From the NCBI GenBank assembly GCA_032622095.1, contig CP136062.1, forward strand, positions 56,279,849 through 56,343,848: a DNA stretch of 64,000 bases, written 5' to 3'. The position numbers and the translations under genes are program-made. The DNA is from Siphonodentalium dalli. Taxonomy: Eukaryota > Mollusca > Scaphopoda > Gadilida > Siphonodentaliidae. The notes under the pieces are model-generated. The model saw nothing but the letters and a program-made list of their open reading frames with translations, searched no databases and was not told the origin of the DNA. Shown here piece after piece: positions 11,586 to 23,645 of this stretch (within the stretch, counting starts at the first letter, position 1; each line of letters opens with the position of its first letter).

Positions 11586-11864
11586 TTATTACATGCTTCG
11601 CGTCCTAGAATCCGCACATTAAAAATACAGGATTAGAAGGTTTATTTAGGCTCATACAGGGCGTGTTTGTCATGTGTGATGATTCTTTTATTTAAATAGT
11701 TCCAGTTTCATGGTTGAGGAGAACGTCATGTACGTCATTTTACGTATGTTCCATATGGATTTGCAAATATGGAACAGCAATAACACTGTACTTCTAGGAA
11801 CAAGCGTGTAATAAAAGGCAATGAACACTCATACAGAGTCCGTGCCTCCATAAACCATGAGATA

Positions 11865-12027
11865 CAGTAATGCCCTAAATAATCAACTCCTTGACCACAG
11901 CAGACTTATGGGTAACTTTTCAGGATTTAGTCAGAAATATAGTTTGTTGCCATATTTCCGACTAAATCCTGAAAAGTTACCTATAATTCAGCTGTGGTCA
12001 AGGAGTCGATTATTTAGGGCATTACTG
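11865..12027. mobile_element. TA-flanked foldback MITE (Tc1/mariner type)
   Basis: TA on both sides, ends CAGTAATGCCCTAA and TTAGGGCATTACTG, and the family core in both arms. Confidence 0.85.
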
Positions 12028-12110
12028 TACAATGACCCAATTTTTTATTTTGGTAAATGAGGTTTTGCCCCCCCCCCAACATTAGCAACATGAATTGTGA
12101 ATCCAGAGGT

Positions 12111-12520
12111 GGTAGGCTGGTAGCCCAGTGGTTAGAGTGTCGGACTTGTAATGGTGTTACTGCACCGGCGTGAGTTCGCGCCCGGCCGGTGGACTATTGT
12201 CTCCACAACAGTGGCTTGGCCAGATTAAGCGGTGTGTGTGCTATATATAGCCACACGCTGTTTCAAATCTCGCGACTGGTTGTGACTCTTGGGCAAGGTC
12301 ACTTGTACTGTGCTCGCTTCGTCGTACCTAGACGAGAAATAGGGACCTGGTTGTTGGGTAGGTGTAAGCCAAGAGCAATATTGTGAAGCGCCATTATGGC
12401 TGCATGCGTTTAAGGATTGCTCAACATGGCATTTACTCAACAGCTGGGGTAATAATGTGAAGCGCTTAGGGCCCTCGTGGGGATACGCGCTATATAAGCT
12501 TGATCATTATTATTATTATA
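12111..12520 (+). repeat. tRNA-derived SINE
   Basis: The head has an A-box-like GTAGCCCAGTGGTTAGAGTG (about 12120-12139) and a B-box-like GAGTTCGCGCCC (about 12172-12183), as in a tRNA-derived Pol III promoter. A roughly 250-bp body follows. The 3' end is aagcgcttagggccc then gcgctatataag and a TTA/ATT microsatellite. That tail is the kind shared with L2/CR1-like LINEs, which supports LINE-driven mobilisation. Confidence 0.8.
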
Positions 12521-13309
12521 GAGTGCTATCAAAGCTATGTTTATCTAATCTTATTCCAAGAAAATAAAATTCCCTAGTTCAGAGTATATAAGCAGCACAA
12601 GGCAAGGAGCAAATTACTTTTAAAATTTTGATTAGTATATAGCTAGTCAATATTGTAATTGAATAGCATCCATTCCAAATTGAATTGAATTGATATACAG
12701 TCATTGCCGACTGCCAAAGGCAGGAGTTGGGGTTTAGTACGATAGGGGTGTCCCCTTTCGTTGGTGGGGTTTAGGGGGGGGGGGACTCCCCCAAGAACAT
12801 TTTTGATATTTCAATGCTCTGGGAGTGTATCTGGGAATACAATTAACAAAATAAAATATACTGTAGGCATTGTTAGATATGGTGACTGTTTCAGACAATT
12901 TCATTTTATTATCTCAATGACCTCCATGCACAGAACACCACAAACTTCAATTTGTGTAATATGTTTAATATTTGCTTCTTTATTTGCGGTGACCCTAAGC
13001 CATTCTGCCCTTAGGCAAAAGAAAAATAAACATCTGGTTTGGGTTGCACACGGACCGACCTAGCTACAATATAAAACATCATTTCCGATTGTCTAAATAA
13101 TAATCAGGTGCTTGTTTTTCTTCAATAAACTATTTTAAATATGATGATGTTTTGTTGAATAAATGACCAGTAAACATGGGGAAAGTGATACCAAACATAA
13201 ACTTGATATACAGCCATTTACTCTTCAATACCCGGGCCGTACTTGGGTCTATGTTTATGATGGAAATCCCCCTTCAATTTCAAAATTGGTCATTTGACCT
13301 CCCCATTAA

Positions 13310-13688
13310 CCCTTTACCCAACAAACCGGCCAAATAAAGCTGCAACAGCCTAAATTATCTTGGGTCTGTCTCAATAAAACCATACAAATATGGATATCAT
13401 TGGAACCGGCTCATTGACCACATTGTGATGGTTACAGTTATGCCCTGTGCCAATGCATTCTCTTATATATGCGAGTCGACCATAGGTCGCCTCGCATATA
13501 TAAGAGAATGCATTGGCCTAAAAATCTTTTTTTAACACTTTTTACCATTTTTTCTTACATTCTTTAAAAATTTTATAATTTTTAATGTGTTAAGCCAATG
13601 CATTCTCTTATATATGCGAGGCGACCTATGGTCGACTCGCATATATAAGAGAATGCATTGGCACAGGGCCCTTCTGTTGGGTAAAGGG
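13310..13688. mobile_element. piggyBac-type MITE with double hairpin core
   Basis: TTAA at 13306-13309 and 13689-13692, ends CCCTTTACCCAACA and its complement, and two ccaatgcattctcttatata hairpins inside. Confidence 0.85.
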
Positions 13689-14110
13689 TTAATATCTTCT
13701 GGGAAATTCCAGGGAATGCGTGGGTGTCAACATCAGTCACAAAAGTTTTGTGTTGTTCAGTGCCTCAGGCGGGAAGTCCTGTCCATCTCATATTTCATCA
13801 CAACAGAGAGAACGAGCTGAAGACAGTGAAATGTGATCGATCATGGAAGGCGGCCATCTGTTATTGTCTCACAACAAACAGAACAATACCATTAGTTTTG
13901 ATCATGACAGAAAGTTACTGAATTTCTGAACTGAAACAGGGTTCAAACACCTTACAAAGTTTTTAAGAACCCCACTATAAAACAGATTTGGCATGTCGTG
14001 GTGTCAGTAAAATAATTATTATTGCTTTTCTGCATGTAGTAACGAATACGATATCCTTACGTTGTGTGAATTTAGAGTTGTCCTCCCTGCATCGGATTCG
14101 GATCACGAAC

Positions 14111-14367
14111 GGTAGCGGGGTAATGTCGCAAGAGCTAAACTCGTCCTTGACCTCAATAAATGGTATACTCGTAGGGCGCGCATCTATAATCTAAAATCGA
14201 CTCCATTCCAACCGCATGTGCAATTTGACTTATATATCAAGATGTTCCACGCACTTTGGTGTCCAAGAAACCACCCGAAAAAGACCAGTTAATTAGTTGA
14301 ATATAATGTGAATGCAAATTTTGAGGTGAAGGTCGAGTATAGCTCTTGCGACATTACCCCTCTACCC
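14111..14367. mobile_element. hAT-type MITE with GGTAG-GGGGTAATGTCGC ends
   Basis: Inverted ends of about 25-35 bp (gggtaatgtcgcaagagct). Flanks TCACGAAC and TAACGAAC match at 7 of 8 positions, fitting an old 8-bp target duplication. No coding content. Confidence 0.65.
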
Positions 14368-14596
14368 TAACGAACATGATTCAAAGAGACAGTCGCCGCG
14401 GCGCTGACGAACATTGACACGTGCCACTGTAATTCACACCCCGATAACTCAGTGTCAAGTTATTTGATTGTTTAGCCTTGTAGTTGGATCAAACTGTACG
14501 TAGTTTCTTTGCTTTGTTTAGCGTTTTACAATGCCATGGTCATTGGTTGTCAACTAGGTTTTAAATAAGACATTTTTATAAATGAACCCGCACATA

Positions 14597-14764
14597 CAGT
14601 AATGCCCTAAATAATCGACTCCTTAACCACAAGAGAATTATGGGTAATTTTTCAGGATTTAGTCGGAAATATGGCTCCCAGAGCTTTCTGATGAATGAAA
14701 ACAAGCCATATTTCCGGAAATAATTCTGCTGTGGTTAAGGAGTTGATTATTTAGGGCATTACTG
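14597..14764. mobile_element. TA-flanked foldback MITE (Tc1/mariner type)
   Basis: TA flanks, CAGTAATGCCC ends; inner arms slightly eroded. Confidence 0.85.
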
Positions 14765-14934
14765 TATAGGGTATTCACCCTGAAAACTATAAATTATACA
14801 TACGCTCATCTTTTTTCTGTTCTTGTTCCTGGTGCTGTCTTGGTTGCTCTTGGTCTGGAAAGGATTAATGGAATGTTATTCACAGAGAAGATTTGTGTTG
14901 GATTTTTTTATATCACTTGAATCCCTTTCTATAC

Positions 14935-15195
14935 TAAATATTCATTGATGAGTAGTTATCCCTTAGGAAATGTTCATATAATAAGTTTAACCCTTTCTAT
15001 ACTAAAGCATCATTGATGAGTAGATATCCCATGGGAAATGTTCAGATAATAAGTTCAACCCTTTATATACTAAATATTTATTGAGGAGTAGTTATCCCTT
15101 AGGAAATGTTCATATAATAAGTTCAACCCTTTCTATACTAAATATTCATTGATGAGTAGTTATCCCTTAGGAAATGTTCATATAATAAGTTCAGC
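14935..15195. repeat. Tandem array of ~60-bp units
   Basis: About four units containing cattgatgagtagttatccc and aggaaatgttcatataataa. The second part resembles the 36-bp minisatellite at 29.2 and 34.8 kb (aggaaagttcagatattaa), so the two arrays may be related. Confidence 0.75.
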
Positions 15196-15440
15196 AAACG
15201 ACCAAATTTTAACTTATTATCAGACCATTTCCCTCCAATAAATAGGTCATCTGTTTATTTTTTCTGAACAACCCTCTAGTTAAGTAATAAACCATTCCAA
15301 TATATAGTTTTATAACTGGGTGGGAGTGTCAATTAGTAAAGATAACAACTGCTAACAACAGGGTTTGTAAATGTTTCATATTGAAATTCCAGGACTGAAA
15401 AACCAAATTTCCATTACATTTTTGATCATACGGTTACTTA

Positions 15441-15845
15441 GGGTCCTGCGAATCTTACATTTTCTATCATACGGTTACTTAGGGTCCTGCGAATCTTTGA
15501 TTTGGTCTCAATATTTGATTTAAAATTTGGTCCGAAAATATTGGTTCGAAACCGTTTTGAATATTTAGATGTGAATGATTGGCGTTCCATAATGGTTCGT
15601 CCTATGCTTCTTCGCCAATATATCATAACGATCGGCAAGCAGTCACTATTTACGGTTGATGCAAACCATTATTTGACTATCAAATGTGCGATAAAATTAA
15701 GTTTACTCACTTGAAAGTATGATTAGTTATGAGTTTGATTGCCATGATCGATCGTTGATTATATTCCATGAGATTCACGAATATTAATGCGTATTTTATT
15801 CGATATTCAGTTCGATCGCAAACAAAATATTTGCAGGACCCCACT
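15441..15845. mobile_element. Short hAT-type element, GGGTCCTGCGAAT family
   Basis: The left end gggtcctgcgaatc is tandemly duplicated with its flank (15427-15497). The right end is atttgcaggacccc. Flanks GTTACTTA and GTTACTAA (15846-15853) differ by one base, fitting an 8-bp duplication. It shares its ends with the larger element at 47934-49214. Confidence 0.65.
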
Positions 15846-16289
15846 GTTACTAATATTTATAAACTTTTAAAGTAATGTAGAGCCCATAGTATTTCAGACT
15901 TTATGTAAACTTATATGTTCATTAGCATGGCACTGGTATTGGTACTGGTAATATTATTGCTAGTGTTACCACTACTACAAGTGTTAGCTTTACTTGTTAG
16001 CATGTTACTGATACTGTTGTTAGTATTGCCTAGGTCACCTGATTCAGAAGTGAAGAATGCTCTAACATTTAGGCCACCATTTTTATTATTTTACTTTGGT
16101 GCATATTTTGATCCATAATGGTTTTTTTGGGGCGCATATTCTCCCATTTCCAATATGGAAAGTTATTCACACACACCGTATATTTTGCTCATTGTTTATC
16201 ACCAATAACGGTAGTCCAAGTTTCCTTTGACACAAACCAGCTAGGTAAATTGATTGGGATAATGCTGTTTTATGTCAAAGCCCTGTGTA

Positions 16290-17061
16290 CAGTAATGCCC
16301 TAATTAATCGACTTCTTAAAGGGGTACTGTACACAGAGATAGACGATTTTTTTATTTACTCCCACTGAAATAACTTTCAAGTTAGATTGTGTTCGTGTTA
16401 TACAAGTTTCGTATAAACCTAATTTAGCGAAGAAAATATTGATCTTGGAAACAAAAATATTACGATTTCAAACTACGCGCCATGTTTTTGACCTTCACCG
16501 GAGAAAACGCAGGTCGCATGAAGAACCGGAAGTTTGTTGTTCGCAGCTTCAATCTCTTTCATCGAACAATCTCACTCCCTATAAAAATACTTGATGCTTT
16601 GAATCTTGTTTCGGTCTCGTTTTTTTTCCGAATCGGTTATAGCGAGCCTTTCTTTTGCAGGTAACATGTTTTGTTTGCAACTCAATAATGTTCGCGAACG
16701 GCCGTCGATAAAAGTCACCCAACATATGAGATTTCAAGAACGGTAACTCGTAATGGCATAATTCTCCATTTTATGACTCCAGCCATAAATTGATTTATAT
16801 TAAATAATTCAATTTTACTTTTATGATAGCCTGTTAACCGGAAGGTTTTCAGTAGACATCATCGATTCAAATTAGTTATTTTAAAATATAATATTGATAT
16901 TAGATAGCTATTGTCACCAGGAATTTATTGAAATTGGGGTACAGTACCCCTTTAACGACAGCAGAATTATGGGTAACTTTTGAGGATTTAGTCGGAAATA
17001 TGGCTTGTTGCCATTCATCGGAAAGCTCTCGCCGAGAAGTCGATTAATTAGGGCATTACTG
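16290..17061. mobile_element. TA-flanked foldback MITE interrupted by a second element
   Basis: TA/CAGTAATGCCCTAATTAATC on the left and the complementary end before TA at 17062. Only one arm keeps the inner core. A 632-bp TTAA element sits in the first arm, so this MITE is the older of the two. Confidence 0.85.
16320..16951. mobile_element. TTAA element nested in a MITE
   Basis: Ends AGGGGTACTGTAC and GTACAGTACCCCT, with TTAA at 16316-16319 and 16952-16955. Other MITE copies have a single TTAA here (cttcTTAAccac), which proves the insertion and the 4-bp duplication. It is Kolobok- or piggyBac-type and has no transposase. Confidence 0.85.
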
Positions 17062-17578
17062 TATCTGTCTTTCTACATTGGGGTTTAGCATTGTTGACCC
17101 TCTCACATAAAATTTTAAATTTAATAAAATGTCATAATTGCGACAGTAAATCAGGTTTATTCCATTAAAAAAAACATTTATTCTGAATTCCACAAGAGTT
17201 GTCAACTGAAAGTTGTAATGTAATGAGGAAAATATATTTTATCACATTTTTTATATAAATACGAACTCATTTGACCTCGCGAAGTGACAGTGCGAAATAA
17301 ATGTAAACAAACCAAGAATACTTGGCATATTTGATGTGCAAATTTGGCAGGAAAGTTAGATGATAATACATCATCATGACCTTAAGATGTCACTCTTTCC
17401 AATTTATATAACATGTATTGATTTGTAAGGTAAAATTTATTAAAATGAATAAAATATCCCACCGCTGAATCTGGGGGTAAATTGTTGCTATAGAAAGATA
17501 TATACACAGGACTAAGATGTAAAGAAGTATTATCACGACCGATTTCACTAGCTGCTATACGTCAAATGAAAGTAATGT

Positions 17579-17667
17579 CGAAGGGCTTTACGTCGAAGTG
17601 TGCTAACCATGCCTCATAATTTGAAGGGCTTTACGTCGAAGTGTGCTAACCATGCCTCATAATTTTT
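17579..17667. repeat. 45-bp tandem duplication
   Basis: Two near-identical units containing gaagggctttacgtcgaagt and gtgctaaccatgcctcataa. Confidence 0.8.
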
Positions 17668-18137
17668 TTCTAACTTTCACACATCTTTTGCTAACATTGT
17701 GTCATAAGGTATTATATTGTTTACTGTAATAAACTATCATTGTTTTATTTGCGAACACAAATCAATCGATGGACAAGCATGACCTCGAAAATGGCGCTAT
17801 TGACAGCCGGTGTACTAAAAATAATGCCCAGTATTCCAGTGTTGGCCAGTATCGCTTAAAACCCGTCAAATTTACAAACAGTTTCAAAAACTTGGAATTC
17901 CTAATGTCAACAGTCATACATAGATGGATCAAACAAACCTTTAAATCTAATTCAAATATTCCTTTTAGAAAATCTTCCTAAACTAGGTTAAATTTTGAAT
18001 GAAACATTCTGTTCTACCCACCGGTCCCCTCAGGACATGCACACATTACATGAACTGACCAGGCTGGTGGGAAATGTCTTGCAACTAGTGGAAATAGTTA
18101 CCACCTCTCCACCAAGCCTGGATATAGTGTGCCTGAC

Positions 18138-18230
18138 ATTTGCAGAATGAGGTCCCCAGAGGGTGAATTTAATGATGCTATCCCGCACAGTGGGCTAGCA
18201 TCACCAAATTCACCACCCTCTGGGAACCTA
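18138..18230. mobile_element. hAT-type palindromic MITE, 3'-truncated
   Basis: It begins ggatatagtgtgcctgacat and has the family palindrome up to ccctctgggaacct, where it breaks off. It lies just downstream of the stop codon of the RRM gene and may be in its 3' UTR. Confidence 0.65.
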
Positions 18231-18344
18231 AGATTATTAATATTTGCTTTAGAAGCAGATTTTTTTTTTTTAATTTAAATTTACATCATAATAAAGCTAA
18301 AACTAGAGGTTGGACTGTCCCAGTCCCCCGCAGTGCCATTTGCA

Positions 18345-18544
18345 CTAATTTAAAAGGAGGGGGCATAAAAATAATAAACTAAAATTATGAAGCGTACAAG
18401 AGATCTGTGGGGAGGCTCCAACGATGCCCGGAGAAATCATCGGCGGATAGTATGCACCAGCAGCGACTCCGGGAACATACATCTGTGGTAATACGGGAGG
18501 AGGCACCATAAGCTGCTGTAGAAGCCCGGCATAGGGATCGATAC
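18345..18544 (-). CDS. RRM gene, last coding exon of the long form (Pro/Gly/Tyr-rich tail)
   Basis: The acceptor atcattacag ends at 18545. The exon enters in phase 1, completing the Gly codon left by exon 22416-22783, and stays open to a TAG at 18345-18347. It encodes about 66 residues: an amphipathic start (IDPYAGLLQQLM) then a low-complexity stretch rich in Pro, Val, Tyr, Gly and Ala (VPPPVLPQMYVPGV, AYYPPMISPGIVG). Such tails are common in RNA-binding proteins and often mediate weak self-association. The phase match to the upstream exon is the main support. A possible poly(A) signal (AATAAA on the minus strand) lies near 17745. Confidence 0.75.
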
Positions 18545-18999
18545 CTGTAATGATATAGAGTTATGTGTGGTTTTACTGTTTTCTTTCAAAACAGCAACCA
18601 ATAAATTGTACAAAACCTATTCTTCCGGTTTCAATTAACTGACACCTCTGGTTGCTGAATGTCGCTTTTCCAAGACGTATGGTTAGCGCCTCTTTTGTCA
18701 GCTGCTTTTTACAACCGCTAGCAGTTTCAATTTGGGTGCCTTATGGGCGAAGTGGCACATAATGCCACATAGGACTATGGAAATCACTGGAAAATGGCTG
18801 GAAATATGTCATAGATTATACCATCTGATCTATGCATATACAGATAGTCATTTGTGTATTGAGCAAAACGCTAACTGAGAACAAATCCTGGATTTTCTAC
18901 CAAAAACAATAACGAAAAACAAAACCGAAATGAGATTTCAAAACTGCCCATCACTGATGATAAGCACTGTAATGACTACTAAGGTGACTTCCAATTGAC

Positions 19000-19036
19000 A
19001 TATTGCCAGCATAGCATTGACCCGGTACCTGTAATA
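19000..19036 (-). repeat. Possible decayed copy of the 18544 acceptor junction
   Basis: Reading minus, attattacaggtaccgggtc resembles the true junction atcattacaggtatcgatcc. It could be a fifth junction duplication in this gene, but the match is short and degenerate. Confidence 0.35.
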
Positions 19037-19343
19037 ATAAAATAGTAGTTATTGTTATTGACAAATTCTTCTTGGTCCACAACAGCTTGGGAAATCGGTT
19101 GGGTTAATGCTGCTTTGGACAGAGTCCCTTCCCGATACTCTTCTATAACAGACTTTCATTCAAAAGATATTACTATATGTACACGTGTAGCCTGGGCATC
19201 CACATGAATCCATGAATATGATTATTCATCTGACATATCCACCATTAATCTGTCTTCAAAATTATATATCGCTTACCTTGATAGAAGAAGGTACAGTGAT
19301 GACAAATCATTTAATGCATAGTTTACATGCATTTTCTGATTAA

Positions 19344-19727
19344 CCCTTTACCCAACAGAACGGCCCTGTGCCAATGCATTCTCTTATATATGCGAGTCGA
19401 CCATAGGTCGCCTCGCATATATAAGAGAATGCATTGGCTTAACACATTAAAAATTATAAAATTGATAAAGAATGTAAGAAAAAAATGGTAAAAAGTGTTA
19501 AAAAAAGATTTTTTTTAAGCCAATGCATTCTCTTATATATATGTGAGGCGACCTATGGTCGACTCGCATATATAAGAGAATGCATTGGCACAGGGCTAAC
19601 TGTAACTATCACAATGTGATCAAGGAGCCGGTTCCAATGATATCCATATTTGTATGGTTCTATTGAGACAGACCGAAGATATTTTAGGCTGTTGAAGCTT
19701 TATTTGGCCGGTTTGTTGGGTAAAGGG
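19344..19727. mobile_element. piggyBac-type MITE with double hairpin core
   Basis: TTAA at 19340-19343 and 19728-19731, CCCTTTACCCAACA ends, two hairpins. The flank gtttacatgcattttctgat occurs on both sides, so about 25 bp of flanking DNA is also duplicated. Confidence 0.85.
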
Positions 19728-20251
19728 TTAATGCATTGTTTACATGCATTTTCTGATTAAGTGACAGATCAGAATTCTCTGGAAAACAAGGGTCTGTTTA
19801 CTTATAAGTCTTGTTGCTTCGACATTTAATGGACCTCTGATATATGCATGTTTGATATAATCATGCTCGGAAAAGAAATATGTTCATATACGCAAAGCAT
19901 CCATTTGACCCCCGAGTCCAAAGACATGCAAGCAAGATAACTCCCGCCCATGATTCTGGGCATAATGTCCATTATAGAAGAGAAACAGGAGAAACCCATA
20001 TCCCAAACTGTTGCGGACCGAGAAGACTTGGTCTATTATTATTAAAGAAACTGGCGTAATCTAGAAAATACCTCTACAAGGCTATGGTTAATTTATGTTT
20101 ACTGCCAATGGTCACATTAGCTTTTTGGCAGAAAATAATAATGCATTTGGTTAATTAACCCTTTCAGTGCCAAGTCCAATTTTTGTATCAACCAATATTT
20201 CCTTGATCATTGTTCAAATTTATTGATTATAACAATGCGATACATTGATGG

Positions 20252-22163
20252 TAGTGTTGAAACGATTAATCGACTAATCGAAATCGACGCGATTATTAAA
20301 TTAGTCGATTCCGAAATCGGCTAGTCGACTAGTCGGAACACACCCACCACCATTATGCCATCGCGAAAGCAGTGCCGTTGCTGCCGTTGCCGAATTACTG
20401 GACAATTTAAACAATCAGGCTATCGAAATACACAATCACAATTAGCTTGCTAAAGCCTTCTTTGTTGTCCCTTTGATGCCATAACTGCTTTCAGTATTTG
20501 GTGGTCATGCACGAGCGCGAAACCCAATGACCTCAACTCAATGTATTTGTCGGCGCCGCGGCGGCTTATTCTTTGAAGTTGAGACGACCGGCTTTGATAA
20601 TCAACTTCAAAGAATCAGCGCCTATCGCAACCGTGTCTATTTCGGCGTGACGGAATTGATCTGAGTGATAACTGTTCAACGTGTTTGCAGGTGTGCAGGA
20701 CTCAACTTCAATCAAGTTAGTTGCGAGGTGACATTAAGTTTTAAGTTTAATAACAAATCCAATTTATTATAGTTTATTGAAGCACTATGTCAGTATACCT
20801 TTAAAGTTTATTTGTAAAATTGTGTGATATTTTTTACAACCACCTCATGCATCAACTGACGCATGGGTGAGCGTATACGATCGCACGTTCTAGATATATT
20901 GTATTATAGATATAAATATAAAGCCAACCGCGGTCGGCCATGCTATGCATCGAATAGCGTCGCGTATTTCGAACTAAACTGGCGAGTCACTTCGGAAATC
21001 CCAGTCGTTTATGGGCTACGGTTTGTGAAAAATTACAATGTATTTTAGCACCTCAAACTTAAATCCTTCGTGGAATTGGGCGGTGACAAAGCTGTTCCCA
21101 GAAACGTAATCTGGATGACACAAATTCCTGGAATCGGGCTAAATATAGAACTTACGACATCGCATTTAAATGTACTATTAACATCGCCGGTCTGCGCAGT
21201 TTTATTTCTGAAACTGACACGATCGATTGTGTATTCGGGGACTCGCGAGTAAAATTGTATATATATTTACAATGTACCATGCCCGAGAGACAATTATGTA
21301 CGCGATCAAATCAAACAGTGAAAACACGTGCGTTTTGGCGGGAAAATGACTCCGTGATTAAGCTATGTCATATCGTGATCTTGCAATGAATACAAGGAAC
21401 AACATTAAGTACGCAATGCATGGCCCATTTTTAATATAGGCGGACTCTATATTTACAGGGAACTTTACCACATTCCATGTCCGATATATGTACATGACAT
21501 CTGCGAGCATAAAAGGCTTGTACGCACTACAGCTGTTATAACATTTATATTGTAACTTTTGTTTGACTCTGTCGGAGATGAAGTTCGTTTCTCAAAATAT
21601 CTTGCATTTCTTCATGTACGCCCGTTTGTGAAGTCAATCGGTAACAAGCACACTGGGCAAGTTCGAAAACAACGATGTTCGATTGTATGTAAGAACCGGT
21701 ACGGCCCGGTATACCATACCAATGATACCATATCAATTTTAAAGGAACATTTTTACACAAAACATGTAGAATAATGCACCGGTTTCTGATTGTTGCACGC
21801 GATTCCACTCCGTAATCCGTAGCGTTTCCGCGATCGATCAGGTGTTGTCACCACCGTTTAGATACATACATCAACTGGATGGTAATTTGATTGTCATAAA
21901 ACATCATATACCTGGGACAAATTAATAACCTATTAACCTTCAGTGATATTAAGCCAAATAATCACGGCAAATAGTGTTAAATCACGTCTTGCTTTGCGTT
22001 CGAAAATGCAAAGTTGGTTACTGGTACTCAAAACAAACGGCAAATTATATACGTATATGAGCACAAAACGGTAAGTTTCGGAAGGGGTCCGACTAGTCGA
22101 CTAGTAGTCAATTCCCTCTGGCGACTAGTCGATTCCTCAAAACCACTAATCGTTTCAACACTA
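20252..22163 (+). mobile_element. hAT transposon remnant with BED finger
   Basis: Inverted ends TAGTGTTGAAACGATTA, with ATTGATGG duplicated exactly at 20244-20251 and 22164-22171. The 8-bp duplication and end sequence are typical of hAT. Of the protein I recognise only a BED-like finger at 21559-21774. At 1.9 kb it is internally deleted and not autonomous. It sits in the intron between exons 22416 and 18544. Confidence 0.85.
21559..21774 (+). pseudogene. BED-type zinc finger fragment of a hAT transposase
   Basis: The open frame ends in CSIVC, a 19-residue spacer, then TISILKEHFYTKH. The pattern C-x3-C followed by L-K-E-H-x4-H matches the BED finger that hAT transposases use to bind their ends. 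The usual second cysteine spacing is C-x2-C, so the first knuckle looks damaged. No DDE core follows. Its position between hAT inverted repeats supports the call. Confidence 0.6.
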
Positions 22164-22260
22164 ATTGATGGAAAGAGCTTATAAGAGGACAACACCATTA
22201 TGTTTATAAATACAACACAAAGGATATCCAAAGCCATTTTTATCATGTGCAATTTACTCA

Positions 22261-22438
22261 CATTGACTTACAGTAAGGTGGTTGAATTTACTCACATTGT
22301 GACTTACTGTTATGCGGTTGAATTTACTCGCATTGTGACTTACTGTTATGCGGTTGAATTTCCTCACATTGTGACTTACTGTTATGCGGTTGAATTTACT
22401 CACATTGTGACTTACCATAAGGTGGTTGAATATACTGA
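22261..22438 (-). repeat. 36-bp tandem array duplicating a 5' splice site
   Basis: About five 36-bp units run from the intron into the 3' end of exon 22416-22783. Each contains attcaacc...gtaagtcacaatg on the minus strand, that is exon end plus donor. The functional donor is after 22416: it keeps phase with the next exon, and reading through meets TAA within the first unit. Confidence 0.85.
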
Positions 22439-22783
22439 TTGGCATATCCTCTACCGTATCCGCTCCCCATGTTTCCAGGGTTATGATAATGGCGCTGATT
22501 ATCATAATTCATATATCCCCTCCCTCTTCCATATCCATCTCTGTAATTGTAGTTTGAGTGCGATTGATTCTGCCAACCACGTCCTCTCCCAGTGCACGAT
22601 TGATTCTGCCAACCACGCCCTCTCCCAGTGTACGATTGATTCTGACAACCACGCCCCCTCCCAGTTGGCAGATCAATTCTAGATCTTGCATCACTGTTTT
22701 CAACAACGTGCCGTCCGCCGCTTTCAGCACTCGATATTTTCAGATCCGGAACTCTCTGGTTGAGGGGAGTATCTGATCCAGTT
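22416..22783 (-). CDS. RRM gene exon: Gly/Arg-rich repeat region
   Basis: The acceptor ttatttatag precedes 22783 and the donor gtaagt follows 22416. The exon enters in phase 2 (completing the Arg codon from 26275-26395) and leaves in phase 1, both matching its neighbours. It encodes about 122 residues: a polar segment (SDTPLNQRVPDLKISSAESG), then three 12-residue repeats of the form TGRGRGWQNQS, then a Gly/Arg/Tyr/Asn-rich stretch (GYGRGRGYMNYDNQ, GSGYGRGYANQYIQPPY). Such RG/RGG-type regions bind RNA non-specifically and are common arginine-methylation targets. The opposite strand is also open across part of this exon, but without splice support. Confidence 0.85.
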
Positions 22784-23432
22784 CTATAAATAAAGTGAGG
22801 TAAATGATAAAACAATTAAACTCTAAATTGAGATAGTCTTAAGGTCAGGGAATAAAGTAACTGGTATAGCATAGCAAATTCTACCCAATTTAAAGATATA
22901 TTATGAACATGTTTGGGAGAATGAAACTCATGGCACATTGATATCAGAGCTTAGATCAATCTAAAAATTGGTCACCTTTAAACAACATAATTATATTTGC
23001 TATTTTACTGTATTTTACTGTAAAAACAGCATGACTTTTGGAAAATGGCCATCTTCAAATACTTTGACTTGAAAGAGAGATCTCACCAAAAAAATATGCT
23101 AAATTGTGAGTTGCTAAGGCCCAACACATATTCGGGAAAGCAAACCGGAACACAATACAAACTCAGTTGGACAATTGGTGAACATTGGCCACGTTTAAAA
23201 AAAAAGTTTTATTACTAATAAATTAGCAATATTGTTCACAAGTCATTGTATGTACATATACATTCTCTTTATTAGTCAGCGGAATAAGTGAACCAAGACT
23301 TTCTATCATAGTTTGAAAGATCACTTTATCTTTTCGTTTTGACTGTATTTACGCTCCGTATTTTAATATGAATCGGACTTGTAGTTCTGGTGTTGTAAAA
23401 ATGATTGTGCTGATATTAAAATCATATCAATA

Positions 23433-23645
23433 CAGTAATGCTCTAATTAATCGACTTCTTAACCACAGCAGAATTATGGGTAACTTTTCAGGATTTAGTC
23501 GTAAATATGGCTTGTTGCCATTCATCGGAAATCTCTCCCCGAGAGCTTTCCAATGAATGGCAACAAGCCATAATTCCGACTAAATCCTGAAAAGTTATCC
23601 ATAATTCTGCTGTGGTTAAGAAGTCGATTAATTAGAGCATTACTG
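23433..23645. mobile_element. TA-flanked foldback MITE, full-length palindrome
   Basis: The best preserved copy: CAGTAATGCTCTAATTAATC to its complement between TA dinucleotides, with both arms intact to the central gaaatctctc/gagagctttc loop. Confidence 0.9.

Noticed and set aside
22200-22682. 160-codon plus-strand frame
   Set aside because: Lies across the minus-strand exon and the splice-donor array; open only because the repeat length is a multiple of 3.
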